Shown here: in pieces, positions 33,658 to 42,967 of the stretch
Layout of the letters: every line of letters begins with the position of its first letter
How positions within the stretch are numbered: position 1 is the first letter of the stretch
NCBI RefSeq assembly: GCF_001718835.1
Contig: NZ_CP013443.1
Location: 1,798,001 to 1,862,000 of the forward strand
Direction of reading: 5' to 3'
Source of the DNA: Burkholderia cepacia
GTDB taxonomy: Bacteria; Pseudomonadota; Gammaproteobacteria; Burkholderiales; Burkholderiaceae
DNA: 64,000 nt
Made by a program: the position numbers and the translations under genes
Notes under the pieces: model-generated
Told to the model about the DNA's origin: nothing
What the model saw: only the letters and a program-made list of their open reading frames with translations
Databases searched by the model: none

Positions 33658-34830
33658 TCACGCGCGCGCGACGCGCCGCGCAACGTGCGGCGCGAAGCCG
33701 GACGCCAGCGCGAACAGCGCGACGCACAGGCAGGCCATCGCGACCCACGCGGGCGTCAGGTCCGCGAGATGCTGGCGCACGATGCCGGCCGCGAACGGAA
33801 ACAGCCCGGCGATCAGGTAGCCGATGCCCTGCACGAACCCCGTCAGCGATGCGGCATCGGCCGGCGTCGCCGCATGGTCGACCGTGACGATCAGCGACAG
33901 CGGAAACAGCGCGCCGATCCCCGCGCCCATCAGCAGCGCGGCGGGCAACGCGAGCCCCTCCGGCGACGCGAGCATCAGCACGAGCCCGACGAACAGCGAT
34001 GCGATCGCCGCATGCAGCGCGGGCCGGCGATCGGGCAGGCGGTCGATCGTCGCCGAGACCGTCAGGCCCGCGACGACCTCCGCGAGCGTCACGCCGCCGA
34101 GCAGGCTGCCGGCCGCCGTCGGCGACCAGCCGAGCCGCATGTAGTAGGGCGGCAGCCACGCGAGCACGAGCGTGTACGCGCCGGTCGCGACGCCGAAGAA
34201 CAGCGCGAGCCGCCACGCGCGCGGCGAGCGCGACGGCCGCGCGAGCACCGGCGACGCGGCGGCGACCGGCGCGCCGCCACGGCTTGCGAACGGCCACACG
34301 GCCGCCGCGACGACGGCCGGCAGCGCCCAGCCCGCGAGCGCGGCGAGCCAGCCCCAGCGGGCCGCGGCGAACGGCGCGACGACGCTCGCGAGCACGGCGC
34401 CGCCCATGATCGACGTCGAATAGACGCCCATCGCACCGCCGATCCGCGTCGCGAAATGCGCCTTCACGAAGCCGGGCAGCAGCGCCTGCACCATCGCGAT
34501 CCCGACACCCGCGCAGCAGGCGCTCGCGAGCAGCAGCCACGCGTGCTGCGCGCCGACGCGCGCCGCGCACGCGACGCCGATCAGCACGATGCCGATCCCG
34601 ACGCCGCCCGCGATGCCGGTCACGCGCTGCAGGCGCCGCGCGCTCAGCGCGCCGAGCCCCATCAGCAGGATCGGGATCGTCGTCAGCAGGCTCGCCGCGC
34701 CGTCGCCGATGCCGGTCGCACGCTGGATCATGTCGAGCAGCGGGCCGACCGCGGCAAGCGCCGGCCGCAGGTTCAGCCCGACGAGCACGATGGCAGCGAG
34801 CCGCCATCCGGGGGAAGTGAAGCGATTCAT
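33658..34830 (-). CDS. CynX/NimT-family MFS transporter
   Basis: A 390-aa membrane protein with about 12 hydrophobic helices. The N-terminus (WRLAAIVLVGLNLRPALAAVGPLLD) and LLTTIPILLMGLGAL are characteristic of the CynX/NimT (cyanate/nitroimidazole-type) branch of MFS, where LNLRPA is conserved. The gene is divergent from marR, with two palindromic operators between them, so it is probably the MarR target. With marR broken by the insertion at 35042, it could now be constitutively expressed. The substrate is unknown. Confidence 0.87.
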   Translation of the reverse strand: MNRFTSPGWRLAAIVLVGLNLRPALAAVGPLLDMIQRATGIGDGAASLLTTIPILLMGLGALSARRLQRVTGIAGGVGIGIVLIGVACAARVGAQHAWLLLASACCAGVGIAMVQALLPGFVKAHFATRIGGAMGVYSTSIMGGAVLASVVAPFAAARWGWLAALAGWALPAVVAAAVWPFASRGGAPVAAASPVLARPSRSPRAWRLALFFGVATGAYTLVLAWLPPYYMRLGWSPTAAGSLLGGVTLAEVVAGLTVSATIDRLPDRRPALHAAIASLFVGLVLMLASPEGLALPAALLMGAGIGALFPLSLIVTVDHAATPADAASLTGFVQGIGYLIAGLFPFAAGIVRQHLADLTPAWVAMACLCVALFALASGFAPHVARRVARA

Positions 34831-34891
34831 CGTGTGGCCCTCGGTGACGCGCGCGGCGTCGAGGCGGACGCCGCGCGATTTTCATGTAAAG

Positions 34892-34937
34892 TATCTCGAC
34901 ATCAAGATAAACGCCGATTTATCTCGACGTCAAGATA
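34892..34937. promoter_or_regulatory. Two palindromic MarR-type operators
   Basis: TATCTCGACATCAAGATA (34892-34909) and TATCTCGACGTCAAGATA (34920-34937) are near-identical interrupted palindromes (half-site TATCTYGA), 28 bp apart from start to start. They sit in the divergent gap between the CynX-type gene and marR. Their size and symmetry fit a MarR dimer. Binding is inferred from position. Confidence 0.7.
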
Positions 34938-34959
34938 ACTGGCAGACCGAGGAGGGTTA

Positions 34960-35761
34960 ATGGACGGGGTGGATCGAGCCGCGCATGCGCTCGCGCAATG
35001 GCGTAACGAGCGTCCGGATCTCGACGCGTCGTCGATGCTAGGGTCTGTTTACATACGGAACGCACATGCGAATGCCCGAAATCGCCCGCAGGGCAAGGAG
35101 GAAGGAGCGCCGTTTGGCCGAGCCAAACAAGCGACGCGCGACGCCGCCATGCGGGCGATTTCGGGCATTCCCCTGGAATGAATTTTTTAATTTGGGGTTG
35201 CCACGAGAACGGCCGCTCGCCGCGTTGTGCTCCTTGGCGATACGTCCAGTATTCGCGGCGTCGCACGCCTCGCGAGCGGCCGTTCTCGTGGCAACGCATG
35301 TGCGTTCCGTATGTAAACAGACCCTAGTGATGGGCAGGCTGCAGGAAGCGGCGCTCGTGATCGCGCGCGACCGTCTCAATCCGCTGTTCGCGCGCTACGG
35401 GATGCAGCCGGGCGAATTCGACGTGCTCGCGACGCTGCGGCGCGGCGGTGCGCCGTTCGCGCTGACGCCGACGGCGCTGTACGACGCGCTGATGATGTCG
35501 TCGGGCGGGATGACCGCGCGCATCGACCGGCTGCAGAAAGCCGGCTGGGTCGAGCGCCGGCCGAACCCGGCCGACGGGCGCGGCACGCTCGTCGCGCTGA
35601 CGGAGACCGGCCGCGCGCTGATCGACGAAGCGGTCGTCGCGCACATCGACAACCAGCGCGCGATACTGGACGCGCTGTCGGCTTCGGAGCAGGCGCAGCT
35701 CGCGCGGCTGCTCGGCAAGCTGCTGGCGGGGTTGGGTGAGGCTGGCGGCGGGGGCGGTTAG
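34960..35761 (+). pseudogene. MarR-family regulator interrupted by a MITE
   Basis: The first 27 codons (MDGVDRAAHALAQWRNERPD and on) run up to the insertion. The rest (GRLQEAALVIARDRLNPLFA, the winged HTH LTPTALYDALMMSSGGMTAR, RRPNPADGRGTLVALTETG) resumes in frame after it. Removing 286 bp (the 282-bp element plus one CTAG copy) restores an unbroken 171-aa MarR protein, which shows that the insertion is recent. GGAGG precedes the start. The element holds stop codons, so the native protein cannot be made. A hybrid frame from an ATG at 35066 reads through the element into the MarR DNA-binding part. Confidence 0.9.
35042..35323. mobile_element. 282-bp MITE-like element with nested inverted repeats
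   Basis: The ends are perfect 29-bp inverted repeats starting GGTCTGTTTACATACGGAAC (35042-35070 and 35295-35323), flanked by CTAG on both sides as target duplication. Inside are two more perfect inverted repeats: 20 bp (35071-35090 with 35150-35169) and 24 bp (35197-35220 with 35272-35295). A short hairpin GTTTGGC/GCCAAAC sits around 35112-35128. There is no transposase. A 4-bp CTAG target fits IS5-type elements, but the family was not identified. No second copy is in this window. Confidence 0.9.
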
Positions 35762-35863
35762 TCTCGTCGCACGGCTGGGCGCCGCGCGGCCGCATCGGCC
35801 CGCCGCGCGAGGCGGCGGACTGTCGGGTTGCCGGCGCGACGGATGTGCGGCCGGCTGCGCGGA

Positions 35864-36595
35864 TCAGGTGCGTGCCGGGATGTTGAGCCCGCGCGCGACG
35901 GCCGGGCGGGCGACGAACGCGTCGAGCGCGCGCGCGACGTTGCGGAATTCGCTGAAGCCGACCAGATCGCCCGCTTCGTAGAAACCCACCAGATTTCGCA
36001 CCCACGGGAAGATCGCGATGTCGGCGATCGTGTAGGTATCGCCCATCACCCACTGGCGGTTCGCGAGATGCGCGTCGAGCACGCCGAGCAGGCGCTTCGA
36101 CTCGTCGACGTATCGGTCGCGCGGGCGCTTGTCCTCGTAGTCGCGGCCGGCGAACTTGTGGAAGAAGCCGACCTGGCCGAACATCGGCCCGATGCCGCCC
36201 ATCTGGAACATCACCCACTGGATCGTCTCGTAGCGGCCGGCGAGATCCTTCGGGATCAACTGGCCGGTCTTGTCCGCGAGATAGATCAGGATCGCGCCCG
36301 ATTCGAACAGCGGCAGCGGCTTGCCGTCGGGGCCGTCCGGATCGATGATCGCCGGGATCTTGTTGTTCGGGTTCAGCGACAGGAACGCGGGCGAGAACTG
36401 GTCGTTCGTGTCGAAGCGCACGAGGTGCGGCTCGTACGGCAGGCCGGTTTCCTCGAGCATGATCGACACCTTGACGCCGTTCGGCGTCGGCAGCGAGTAG
36501 AGCTGGAGACGGTCGGGATGCTGGGCCGGCCATTTTTGCGTGATCGGGAAGGCGGACAGATCGGGCATGAAGGTTCGCTCGTCGGGGTGGGTCAT
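35864..36595 (-). CDS. Glutathione S-transferase, YghU/YfcG-like
   Basis: A 243-aa cytosolic GST. The N-terminal thioredoxin-like domain shows QLYSLPTPNGVKVSIMLEE, then NPNNKIPAIIDPDG (cis-Pro) and PLFESGAILIYLADKTGQ (the E-S pair that binds gamma-glutamyl). The C-terminal helical domain contains RRLLGVLDAHLA-like KRLLGVLDAHLANRQWVMGD and YTIADIAIFPW. The T-P-N-G motif is typical of the nu-class YghU/YfcG group with disulfide-bond reductase activity. The start could be 36595 or the internal Met at 36568. Monocistronic. Confidence 0.9.
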   Translation of the reverse strand: MTHPDERTFMPDLSAFPITQKWPAQHPDRLQLYSLPTPNGVKVSIMLEETGLPYEPHLVRFDTNDQFSPAFLSLNPNNKIPAIIDPDGPDGKPLPLFESGAILIYLADKTGQLIPKDLAGRYETIQWVMFQMGGIGPMFGQVGFFHKFAGRDYEDKRPRDRYVDESKRLLGVLDAHLANRQWVMGDTYTIADIAIFPWVRNLVGFYEAGDLVGFSEFRNVARALDAFVARPAVARGLNIPART

Positions 36596-36772
36596 CTGCG
36601 GCTCGCTGCGCCGCCGCGCGTGACCGGCCGTTCACGGCTCGGGAACGGCGGGGTCACGCGAGAGCGGGCGTGGCCGGCCGCGCCAAAGCGCCCACTGTAG
36701 CCGATCTGACAAATCGGTGCTGTGGGTGCCCCGGCAGGCTTGCGGAAAGCTTGCCGCAGGGGCTTCCAGCCA

Positions 36773-36824
36773 GGCGCCCCCGGCTACGCGCCCCGAGCTA
36801 GGCGCCCCCGGCTCCGCGCCCCCC
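36773..36824. repeat. Imperfect 28-bp tandem repeat downstream of the porin gene
   Basis: GGCGCCCCCGGCTACGCGCC at 36773 recurs as GGCGCCCCCGGCTCCGCGCC at 36801, a period of 28 bp with about two copies. It lies between the GST start and the porin stop, just after a small hairpin TGCGG/CCGCA near 36741-36757. It probably has no coding role. Confidence 0.5.
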
Positions 36825-37949
36825 TCAAAAGCTATGCCGCAGCCCGACCATCGCGGCCGTCGTGCCGACGCCCGGCGCGACCGGCTGCCCGTACACGAGC
36901 ATCTGGTCCATCGTGCCGCGGTTGTTCACGTGGCCGACCTGCGCATAGACCGTCGTGCGCTTCGACAGGCTGTAGTCGGCCGCGAGCACGACCGACGTCG
37001 ACTTGTTCGCCGAGACGTTGCGATCCTTCAGGTAATACACGGCCGACGTGACCTGCAGCGCGGGCGTGAAGCGATAGCCGATGCCGGCCGACAGCATGTC
37101 GAAATTCGCCCGGTTCGAATGCGCGGGGTTCTTGCCGTTCCCATACGACGCCGACACCGAGAAATCGCGGATCGTGTATTTCGCGCCGACATAGACGAAG
37201 CGGTTGTTGTCGACGCCGGTCGGCGCAACGCCCGGCGCCGGGTTCGTGTCGTGCCCGTTGTAGTACACGGCCGACGCGTTCAGCCCGTCGTTCGCATACT
37301 TGAGCACGACCGATTCGCGCGTGCCGCCCTGGAACTGCCCGGCCACGCCGCCCGGCGCGTATTCGAGCGCGATCGACGCGCCCGCGAACACCGGCGACTG
37401 GTAGACGAGCGCATTGCTGTCGTACAGCGCGCCGATCGCGCCGTTGGTGCTCGTCCCGGGCCAGCCGGCCGCCGTGTTCAGGCCGAGCCACGCAGTCAGC
37501 ACGCTGCCGAAGAACTGCGCGCTGCGCACGTCGGTGTCGGCCATCGCATAGATCATCGGCACGATCTGGCGGCCGGCCGTGAAGGTGCCGAACGGGCCCG
37601 ACACGCCGAGCGACGCGACCTGGTTGAAGATCGCGACGGCGCCCGGCGTATCGCTCAGCTGCAGCTTGCCGGTGCCGCTGTCGAACGAACCCTGCAGCTT
37701 GAAGTTGACCTTGTAGCCGCCGCCGATGTCCTCGCTGCCCTTGATGCCCCAGAAGCTCGAGTAGATGCCGCCGTCCTTCATGCGGAACACCTTGCCCGTG
37801 TTCGGCGCGGTGGGGCTGAACGACGCCGCCGACGTGCTCTGGTACAGCAGGCCCGTGTCGATCACGCCGTAGAGCGTGACGGAGGATTGCGCGTGCGCGA
37901 GCGCCGAACAGCCGGCAAGCGCCGCGAGCGCGGCCAGTTTCGTCTTCAT
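36825..37949 (-). CDS. Gram-negative porin (Burkholderia OmpC-like)
   Basis: A 374-aa outer-membrane trimeric porin. It has a signal peptide (MKTKLAALAALAGCSALAHA) and a mature start QSSVTLYGVIDTGLLY, the hallmark of betaproteobacterial porins. Further features are SFWGIKGSEDIGGGYKVNF, ASLGVSGPFGTFTAGRQ, KYTIRDFSVSASYGNG, many amphipathic strands, and the terminal Phe in VGLRHSF needed for BAM-dependent insertion. The full length is present. It is followed on the same strand by the GST gene and preceded by the LuxR-type regulator. Confidence 0.94.
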   Translation of the reverse strand: MKTKLAALAALAGCSALAHAQSSVTLYGVIDTGLLYQSTSAASFSPTAPNTGKVFRMKDGGIYSSFWGIKGSEDIGGGYKVNFKLQGSFDSGTGKLQLSDTPGAVAIFNQVASLGVSGPFGTFTAGRQIVPMIYAMADTDVRSAQFFGSVLTAWLGLNTAAGWPGTSTNGAIGALYDSNALVYQSPVFAGASIALEYAPGGVAGQFQGGTRESVVLKYANDGLNASAVYYNGHDTNPAPGVAPTGVDNNRFVYVGAKYTIRDFSVSASYGNGKNPAHSNRANFDMLSAGIGYRFTPALQVTSAVYYLKDRNVSANKSTSVVLAADYSLSKRTTVYAQVGHVNNRGTMDQMLVYGQPVAPGVGTTAAMVGLRHSF

Positions 37950-38101
37950 CCGAGTCTCCGGGATCGTGTTGTTCCCGGGCGGGATCGAGCCTGCCCGGGT
38001 GATGCGGAAAGACTACGCAACGGCGGGCGGCCGCTCCCCCCCATGCGCGGGGGGCAGGGTTGCGGAGAATCGACGGGACGAAGGCGTGCTGCTGCGGCGC
38101 G

Positions 38102-40815
38102 CTACGGCGCGTTTTCAAGCAGGCCGAGCACCAGCGCGCGGCGCACCGCATGCTTGCGCGAACTGGCGTCGAGCTTGCCGAACAGGTTCTTCAGGTGCCA
38201 CTTCACGGTTTCCTCGCCGACGGCGAGCGCCACCGCGATCTCCTTGTTCGACAGGTTGCGCGCGAGCAGCTCGAGAATCGCGCGCTCCTTCGGCGTCAAG
38301 ACGACGCTCGGCACCGCGCGCGGGCTGGCCGCGCCGCGCGGGGCGGGCGGCACGATGCGCGGCGGCGGCAGCGCGTGGCGGGCCTGGCCCGTCTGGCTCG
38401 CGCCCGCGGCCGCTTCGTCGCCGGCGCGGCGCGCCCAGTCGGCGACGGCCGGATGCGCGTCGGCGAGCGTGCGCGTGAGCCCGTACAGCTCCGCGAGGTT
38501 CATCGCCTCGTCGAGCAGCGCGCGGCCGCCGCCCCCGGATTGTTCGAGCGCGAACGCACTGAGCGCCATGATCTCGATGCGCGCCTGCCCCAGGCTCATT
38601 TCGCGGGCCAGCACCGCCGCTTCGTCGAGCGCCGCGCGCGCGTCGTCCCAGCGGCGCGCGGCCAGCGCCGCGCCCGCATGCGCGCTCGCCTGCAGCAGCA
38701 CGACCGGGCGCCGCCACAACGGCCCGTGCGACGGAAACTCGGCGGCCGCGATCGCATCGATGCGCTCGACGAGCGCATGGCAGGTCGCCTCGCGATAACG
38801 CGCCGCGTGAATGCGCACCTGTTCGGCGAGGCTCGCGACCGACAGGCGCGGCAGGCGGCGCGCGACACCCATCGCGTCGAGCGCTTCGAGCAGGTCGACC
38901 GCGCGGTGCTCGACGCCGCGCAGCAGCGCGATGCGCGCGGCGGTGCGATAGCCGAGCAGCACGGTATCGGGCGTGCCCGCATGTTCGAGCACGTCGAGCC
39001 GGTTCGCGAGCAACGCGGCGGCCTGGTCGACGCGGTCGGCCTCGTACGCGAGCGCCGCGCACATCGCCGCGAGCATGCAGGTCAGCGGATGGCGGCGCCC
39101 GAGATCGGCTTCCGCGCGTGCCAGCGCCGGCGACAGCGTGTCGTCGGCCAGCCGGACCTGGCCTTCGCGCAGGTAGCTCAGGCCCGTGATCAGCTCGCCC
39201 CAGCGCGCGACGTAGCCGAACCCGGCCGCCGTCTCGCCGCGCGGCGCGGCGTGCTGGAAGCGGCGCGCCTGCGCCGGTTCGCCGACGATGATCGCGCGCG
39301 CCGACAGCCGGTTCGCGTGCATTTGCGCGAGCCACGTCGCCGGCGACGGCGTGAAGTCGGCCCACGGTTCGAACAGCTCGACGAAACGGTCGATTTCGTC
39401 GGCGTAATACGCGGCCGCGCTGAGGATCAGCGCGCACTCGTAGCGCATCGCCGCGGGCGTGCCGGGGTCGGCGAGGATGCCCGCGATCTGGCGCTGCGCC
39501 TCGACGTGGCGCTCGCCGAGCGCCAGCGCCCACGCGACCGCGACGCGCAGCGTCGGGCGCTTGTCGAGCTCCGCGTCGGGCAGCAGCGCGAGCCAGTCGA
39601 GCACGTCGTTGATGCGGCCCTGCTTGATCGCATCCTCGAGGCAGCGCTGCGCGAGCGCGTACGCCACCTCGAACTGGCCGGCCGCATACGCGTGGCGCGC
39701 GGCTTCCTCGGTCATCCCGTGCGCGTCGAGCCAGGCCGCCGCACGCGCATGCAGCGCGCTGCGCTCGGCGTCGGGGCCCGCGGCCAGGCGGTCGCGCAGC
39801 GTGTCGCGCACGAGCGGATGCAGCCGGCACCAGTCCGAATCGTCCGATGCGATGAACAGCGGTGTGTCGCGGGCGAGCCGTGCGAGACGGCCCGGCGCGT
39901 CCGCGTCGTCGAGCAGTGCGGCGCACAGCGACGGATGCAGGCGATCGGCGACGCTCGTGCGGGGGTCAGGAACGCGGTGTCGTCGGACGACAGGTTCGCG
40001 AGCAGCAACTCGACGAGGCGGTCGCGCGTGCCGTCCATACGGGCGGCGAGCGCGTCGACCGCCTGGCGCGGATCGGCCGAGCGCGCCATCGCGGCCATCG
40101 CAAGCTGCAGGCCGAGCGGCCAGCCGTCGACGCGCTCGAACAGCCGCGCGCACGCATCGGCGTCGACCCGCTGCGCAAAGCGCGCGCCGACCAGCGCGAT
40201 CGTCTCGTCCAGGGTGAAGCGCAGCCGGTCGGGGCCCGCGAGCGTGCATTGCCCGCCGGCGAGCAGGTCGCCGGCCGTGTGGTCGAGCCCGCGCCGCGCG
40301 GCGACGACCACATGGAGGTTTTGCGGCGCGTTGTGCAGCACGTAGGCCAGCGCCTCGAGGCCGGCCGGCGGCAAGCGCTCCGCATCGTCGACGATCAGGA
40401 GTGCATCGATCGACAGTTGCGCGACCTCGGCCAGCCACGCGGTCACGCCCTCCAGCGCACGCGCCGCATCGGCCGCACCGAGCGCGATCAGGCGCCCGAA
40501 ACCGGGCCGTGCGCAACCGGTGCGCACCGCCTGCACGAGCCCCTGCAGCAACCGGGGCGCATCGTCGCGCTCGTCGGCCGACAGCCATACGACCGCGCGG
40601 CCGAGCGCAAGGGTCTCGCGGCGCCATTGCGCGAGCAGCGACGTCTTGCCGTAACCGGCCGGCGCCTGCACGAGCGTGACCGGCCGGCCGTCGAAAGCGG
40701 GCGCGGCAAGGCTCAGCCGCGCGCGGGCCAGCAACTGCGCCGGCACGCGCGGCGCGGTCGTCTTCAGGACCAGTTCGGTGGGAGGCGCGTCGGCGCGATC
40801 GGGTGGGTGGGCCAT
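38102..40815 (-). pseudogene. MalT-like LuxR-family ATP-dependent regulator, frameshifted
   Basis: A large (about 900-aa) regulator in two frames. Frame 1 (from MAHPPDRADAPPTELVL at 40815) has the MalT-type NTPase: TLVQAPAGYGKTSLLAQWR, ALLIVDDAERLPP, WPLGLQLAMAAMA. At about 39961 (a run of 5 G on the plus strand) it loses frame after SSDDTAFLT. Frame 2 continues with SVADRLHPSLCAALLDD, TPR-like helices, and the C-terminal LuxR HTH (LTPKERAILELLARNLSNKE, GEETVKWHLKNLFGKLD). A change of one base in the run would restore the gene. It may be a phase-variable tract, a decayed gene or a sequencing error. The target is unknown. Confidence 0.85.
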
Positions 40816-41058
40816 CGGGGCAGCAGTCGGAAACCGGCGGTGCCGTGCGGGCCAGCGTCCGGTATGGAACGTGGGGGAAGGATCGGCCGAACCGCGTTCG
40901 CGCGTCAATCCCCCCCGCGACGAGTGGGGCCGCACCGGCGCCGCGTCGATAGCATGGGTTCCGATGAATCACGAATGCGACGAGGAGAGCGCCCATGACG
41001 ACTGCATCGACCGGCACGCCCGCCAGCGCGTCGCTCGCCGGATAAACGGAGCGGCACG

Positions 41059-41958
41059 ATGTACCGCCATCTGCTCGTGACGGTCGACGGCGCGCCCGGC
41101 GGCATCGATGCGATCGGCCATGCGCTGGAGCTTGCGCGGGCCGTGAGCGCGCGGGTCACGTTCGTGCTGTCCGGCACGTCGCCGCACGCGTATTTACCCG
41201 GAGCGCGGCTGACGGAGCACGGTGCGAAAGTGGAAGCCGCCGCGCGGGCGCAGGGGGTGTCGTATGCAATCGCGCCCGCCGGCGGCGCGCCGCTGCCGGA
41301 CCTGGCCCGCGTGCTCGGCTGCGACCTGATCGGCGTCGCGGCGCTGCCGCACGGCGCGCCCGCCGGCGCAGGCGCGCAGCGGCGGCGCCTGTTCGCGGCA
41401 AGCGGCGTGCCGGTGCTCGTGTGCGCGGCCACGCACCCGCCGGCCGAGGCGCGCGTGATGGCGCGTTGCCTCGACGCGCATCGCGCGGTGGCCGCGCTGC
41501 TGCATGCGTTGCTGCGGCATGCGGCGCACGCGGGCGAACCGGGGCCGGATGCCGTTGCGTGCCGCCGCGTGCTCGCGGATCTCGCCGGCCTGCAGGCGCA
41601 GCGTTTCGGCGCGGGCGCGCAAGCGCGGCTGTTCGCGACGCTGCGCGCACGCACGGAGTGCGTCGCGGCCGAACTGGACGAACTCGACCGCCAGCGGCAG
41701 CGCGACGCGCAAGCGCTCGACGCGCTCGCGCGGATCGCCGCGGACGGGCTGCCGTCGGCCGCGTTCGACGCGGCGCTCGCCCGTTATGCGCACGGCGCGT
41801 TCGAGCAGATGGGGCGGATGGAAGGCGTGATTTTCCCGGCCGCGCGGCGCTACCTGGGCGACGCGGACTGGACGGAACTGGATGAATGCCCAGCGGCGCA
41901 CGCAGCCGCGACGCCGGGTGCGGACGAACCCGACGATGCGCGGCGCGCATCCGACTGA
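41059..41958 (+). CDS. UspA-domain protein with hemerythrin-like C-terminal domain
   Basis: A 299-aa protein. Residues 1-135 form a universal-stress-protein fold (YRHLLVTVDGAPGGIDAIGH, CDLIGVAALPHGAPAG, RRRLFAASGVPVLVCAA; the tail resembles the ATP-binding loop G-x-V/S-x-PVLV). Residues 140-270 are all-helical, hemerythrin/HHE-like (DAHRAVAALLHALLRHAAHA, RTECVAAELDELDR, FEQMGRMEGVIFPAARRYL). Several usual iron-ligand His/Glu positions are not obvious, so metal binding is uncertain. The start follows CGGAGC. It precedes the catabolic operon by 18 bp and may be co-transcribed. Confidence 0.7.
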   Translation: MYRHLLVTVDGAPGGIDAIGHALELARAVSARVTFVLSGTSPHAYLPGARLTEHGAKVEAAARAQGVSYAIAPAGGAPLPDLARVLGCDLIGVAALPHGAPAGAGAQRRRLFAASGVPVLVCAATHPPAEARVMARCLDAHRAVAALLHALLRHAAHAGEPGPDAVACRRVLADLAGLQAQRFGAGAQARLFATLRARTECVAAELDELDRQRQRDAQALDALARIAADGLPSAAFDAALARYAHGAFEQMGRMEGVIFPAARRYLGDADWTELDECPAAHAAATPGADEPDDARRASD

Positions 41959-41976
41959 CACCATACGGAGAACACG

Positions 41977-42957
41977 ATGGCACATGCAGTGCGATTCCAC
42001 GAAACCGGCGGCCCCGACGTGCTGCGCTGGGAAGCAGTCGAAGTCGGCGACCCGGGTCCCGGCGAAGTGCGCGTGAAGCACGCGGCGGTCGGGCTGAATT
42101 TCGCCGACACGTATTTCCGCAGCGGCCTGTATCCGGTGCCGCTGCCGGCCGGTATCGGCGTCGAGGCGGCCGGCGTGGTCGACGCCGTCGGCCCCGGCGT
42201 GACGAACGTCGCCGTCGGCGACCGCGTGACCTACACGGGCTTCCTGAACACGCTCGGCGCGTACAGCACCGAGCGGCTGATCCCGGCCGCGCCGCTCATC
42301 AAGCTGCCCGACGCGATCGCCTGCGACACCGCGGCCGCGATGACGATGCGCGGCCTGACGTCGGCCTACCTGCTGCGCCGTATCCACGCGTTCAACGCGG
42401 GCGACAGCATTCTGCTTCATGCGGCGGCCGGCGGCGTCGGGCTGATCGTGTCGCAATGGGCGAAGCTGCTCGGGCTCACGGTGATCGGCACGGTGTCGAG
42501 CGAAGCGAAGGCGGAAGTCGCGCGGGCGCACGGCTGCGATCACGTGATCCTGTACCGGCACGAAGACATCGCCGGCCGCGTGCGCGAGCTGACGGACAGC
42601 GCGGGCGTCGACGTCGTGTTCGACAGCGTCGGCAAGGACACCTTCGAAGGCTCGCTCGACTCGCTGAAGCGGCGCGGGCTGATGGTGTGCGTCGGCACCG
42701 CGTCGGGCCCGATCCCGCCGTTCGACCCGCAGCGCCTCGCGATGAAGGGCTCGCTGTACCTGACGCGCCCGGCGCTGGCCGACTACATCGCCGATCCGGC
42801 CGAGAAGGCGGCGCTCGCGGGCGAGCTGTTCGACCACGTCGCGGCCGGCCGCATCAGGATCGGGATCAACCAGCGCTACGCGCTCGAGGACGCGGTGCGC
42901 GCGCATCGCGACCTGGAAGCGGGCAAGACGACCGGTTCGTCGGTATTCATCGTCTGA
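41977..42957 (+). CDS. NADPH:quinone oxidoreductase (zeta-crystallin type)
   Basis: A 326-aa zinc-free medium-chain dehydrogenase/reductase. Features are the N-terminal VRFHETGGPDVLRWEAVEVG, HAAVGLNFADTYFRSGLYPV, GIGVEAAGVVDAVG, AMTMRGLTSAYLLRR, a nucleotide-binding loop HAAAGGVGLIVSQWAKLLG, and the C-terminal HRDLEAGKTTGSSVFIV. It reduces quinones by one or two electrons in the cytosol. The TauD gene starts 10 bp later, so they form one transcript. Confidence 0.92.
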   Translation: MAHAVRFHETGGPDVLRWEAVEVGDPGPGEVRVKHAAVGLNFADTYFRSGLYPVPLPAGIGVEAAGVVDAVGPGVTNVAVGDRVTYTGFLNTLGAYSTERLIPAAPLIKLPDAIACDTAAAMTMRGLTSAYLLRRIHAFNAGDSILLHAAAGGVGLIVSQWAKLLGLTVIGTVSSEAKAEVARAHGCDHVILYRHEDIAGRVRELTDSAGVDVVFDSVGKDTFEGSLDSLKRRGLMVCVGTASGPIPPFDPQRLAMKGSLYLTRPALADYIADPAEKAALAGELFDHVAAGRIRIGINQRYALEDAVRAHRDLEAGKTTGSSVFIV

Positions 42958-42967
42958 GGAGACGCGC

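Noticed and set aside
35071..35295. Repeated inverted units resembling a CRISPR or rho-independent terminator array
   Set aside because: The units are inverted pairs inside one transposon-like element with target duplication, not direct repeats with spacers.
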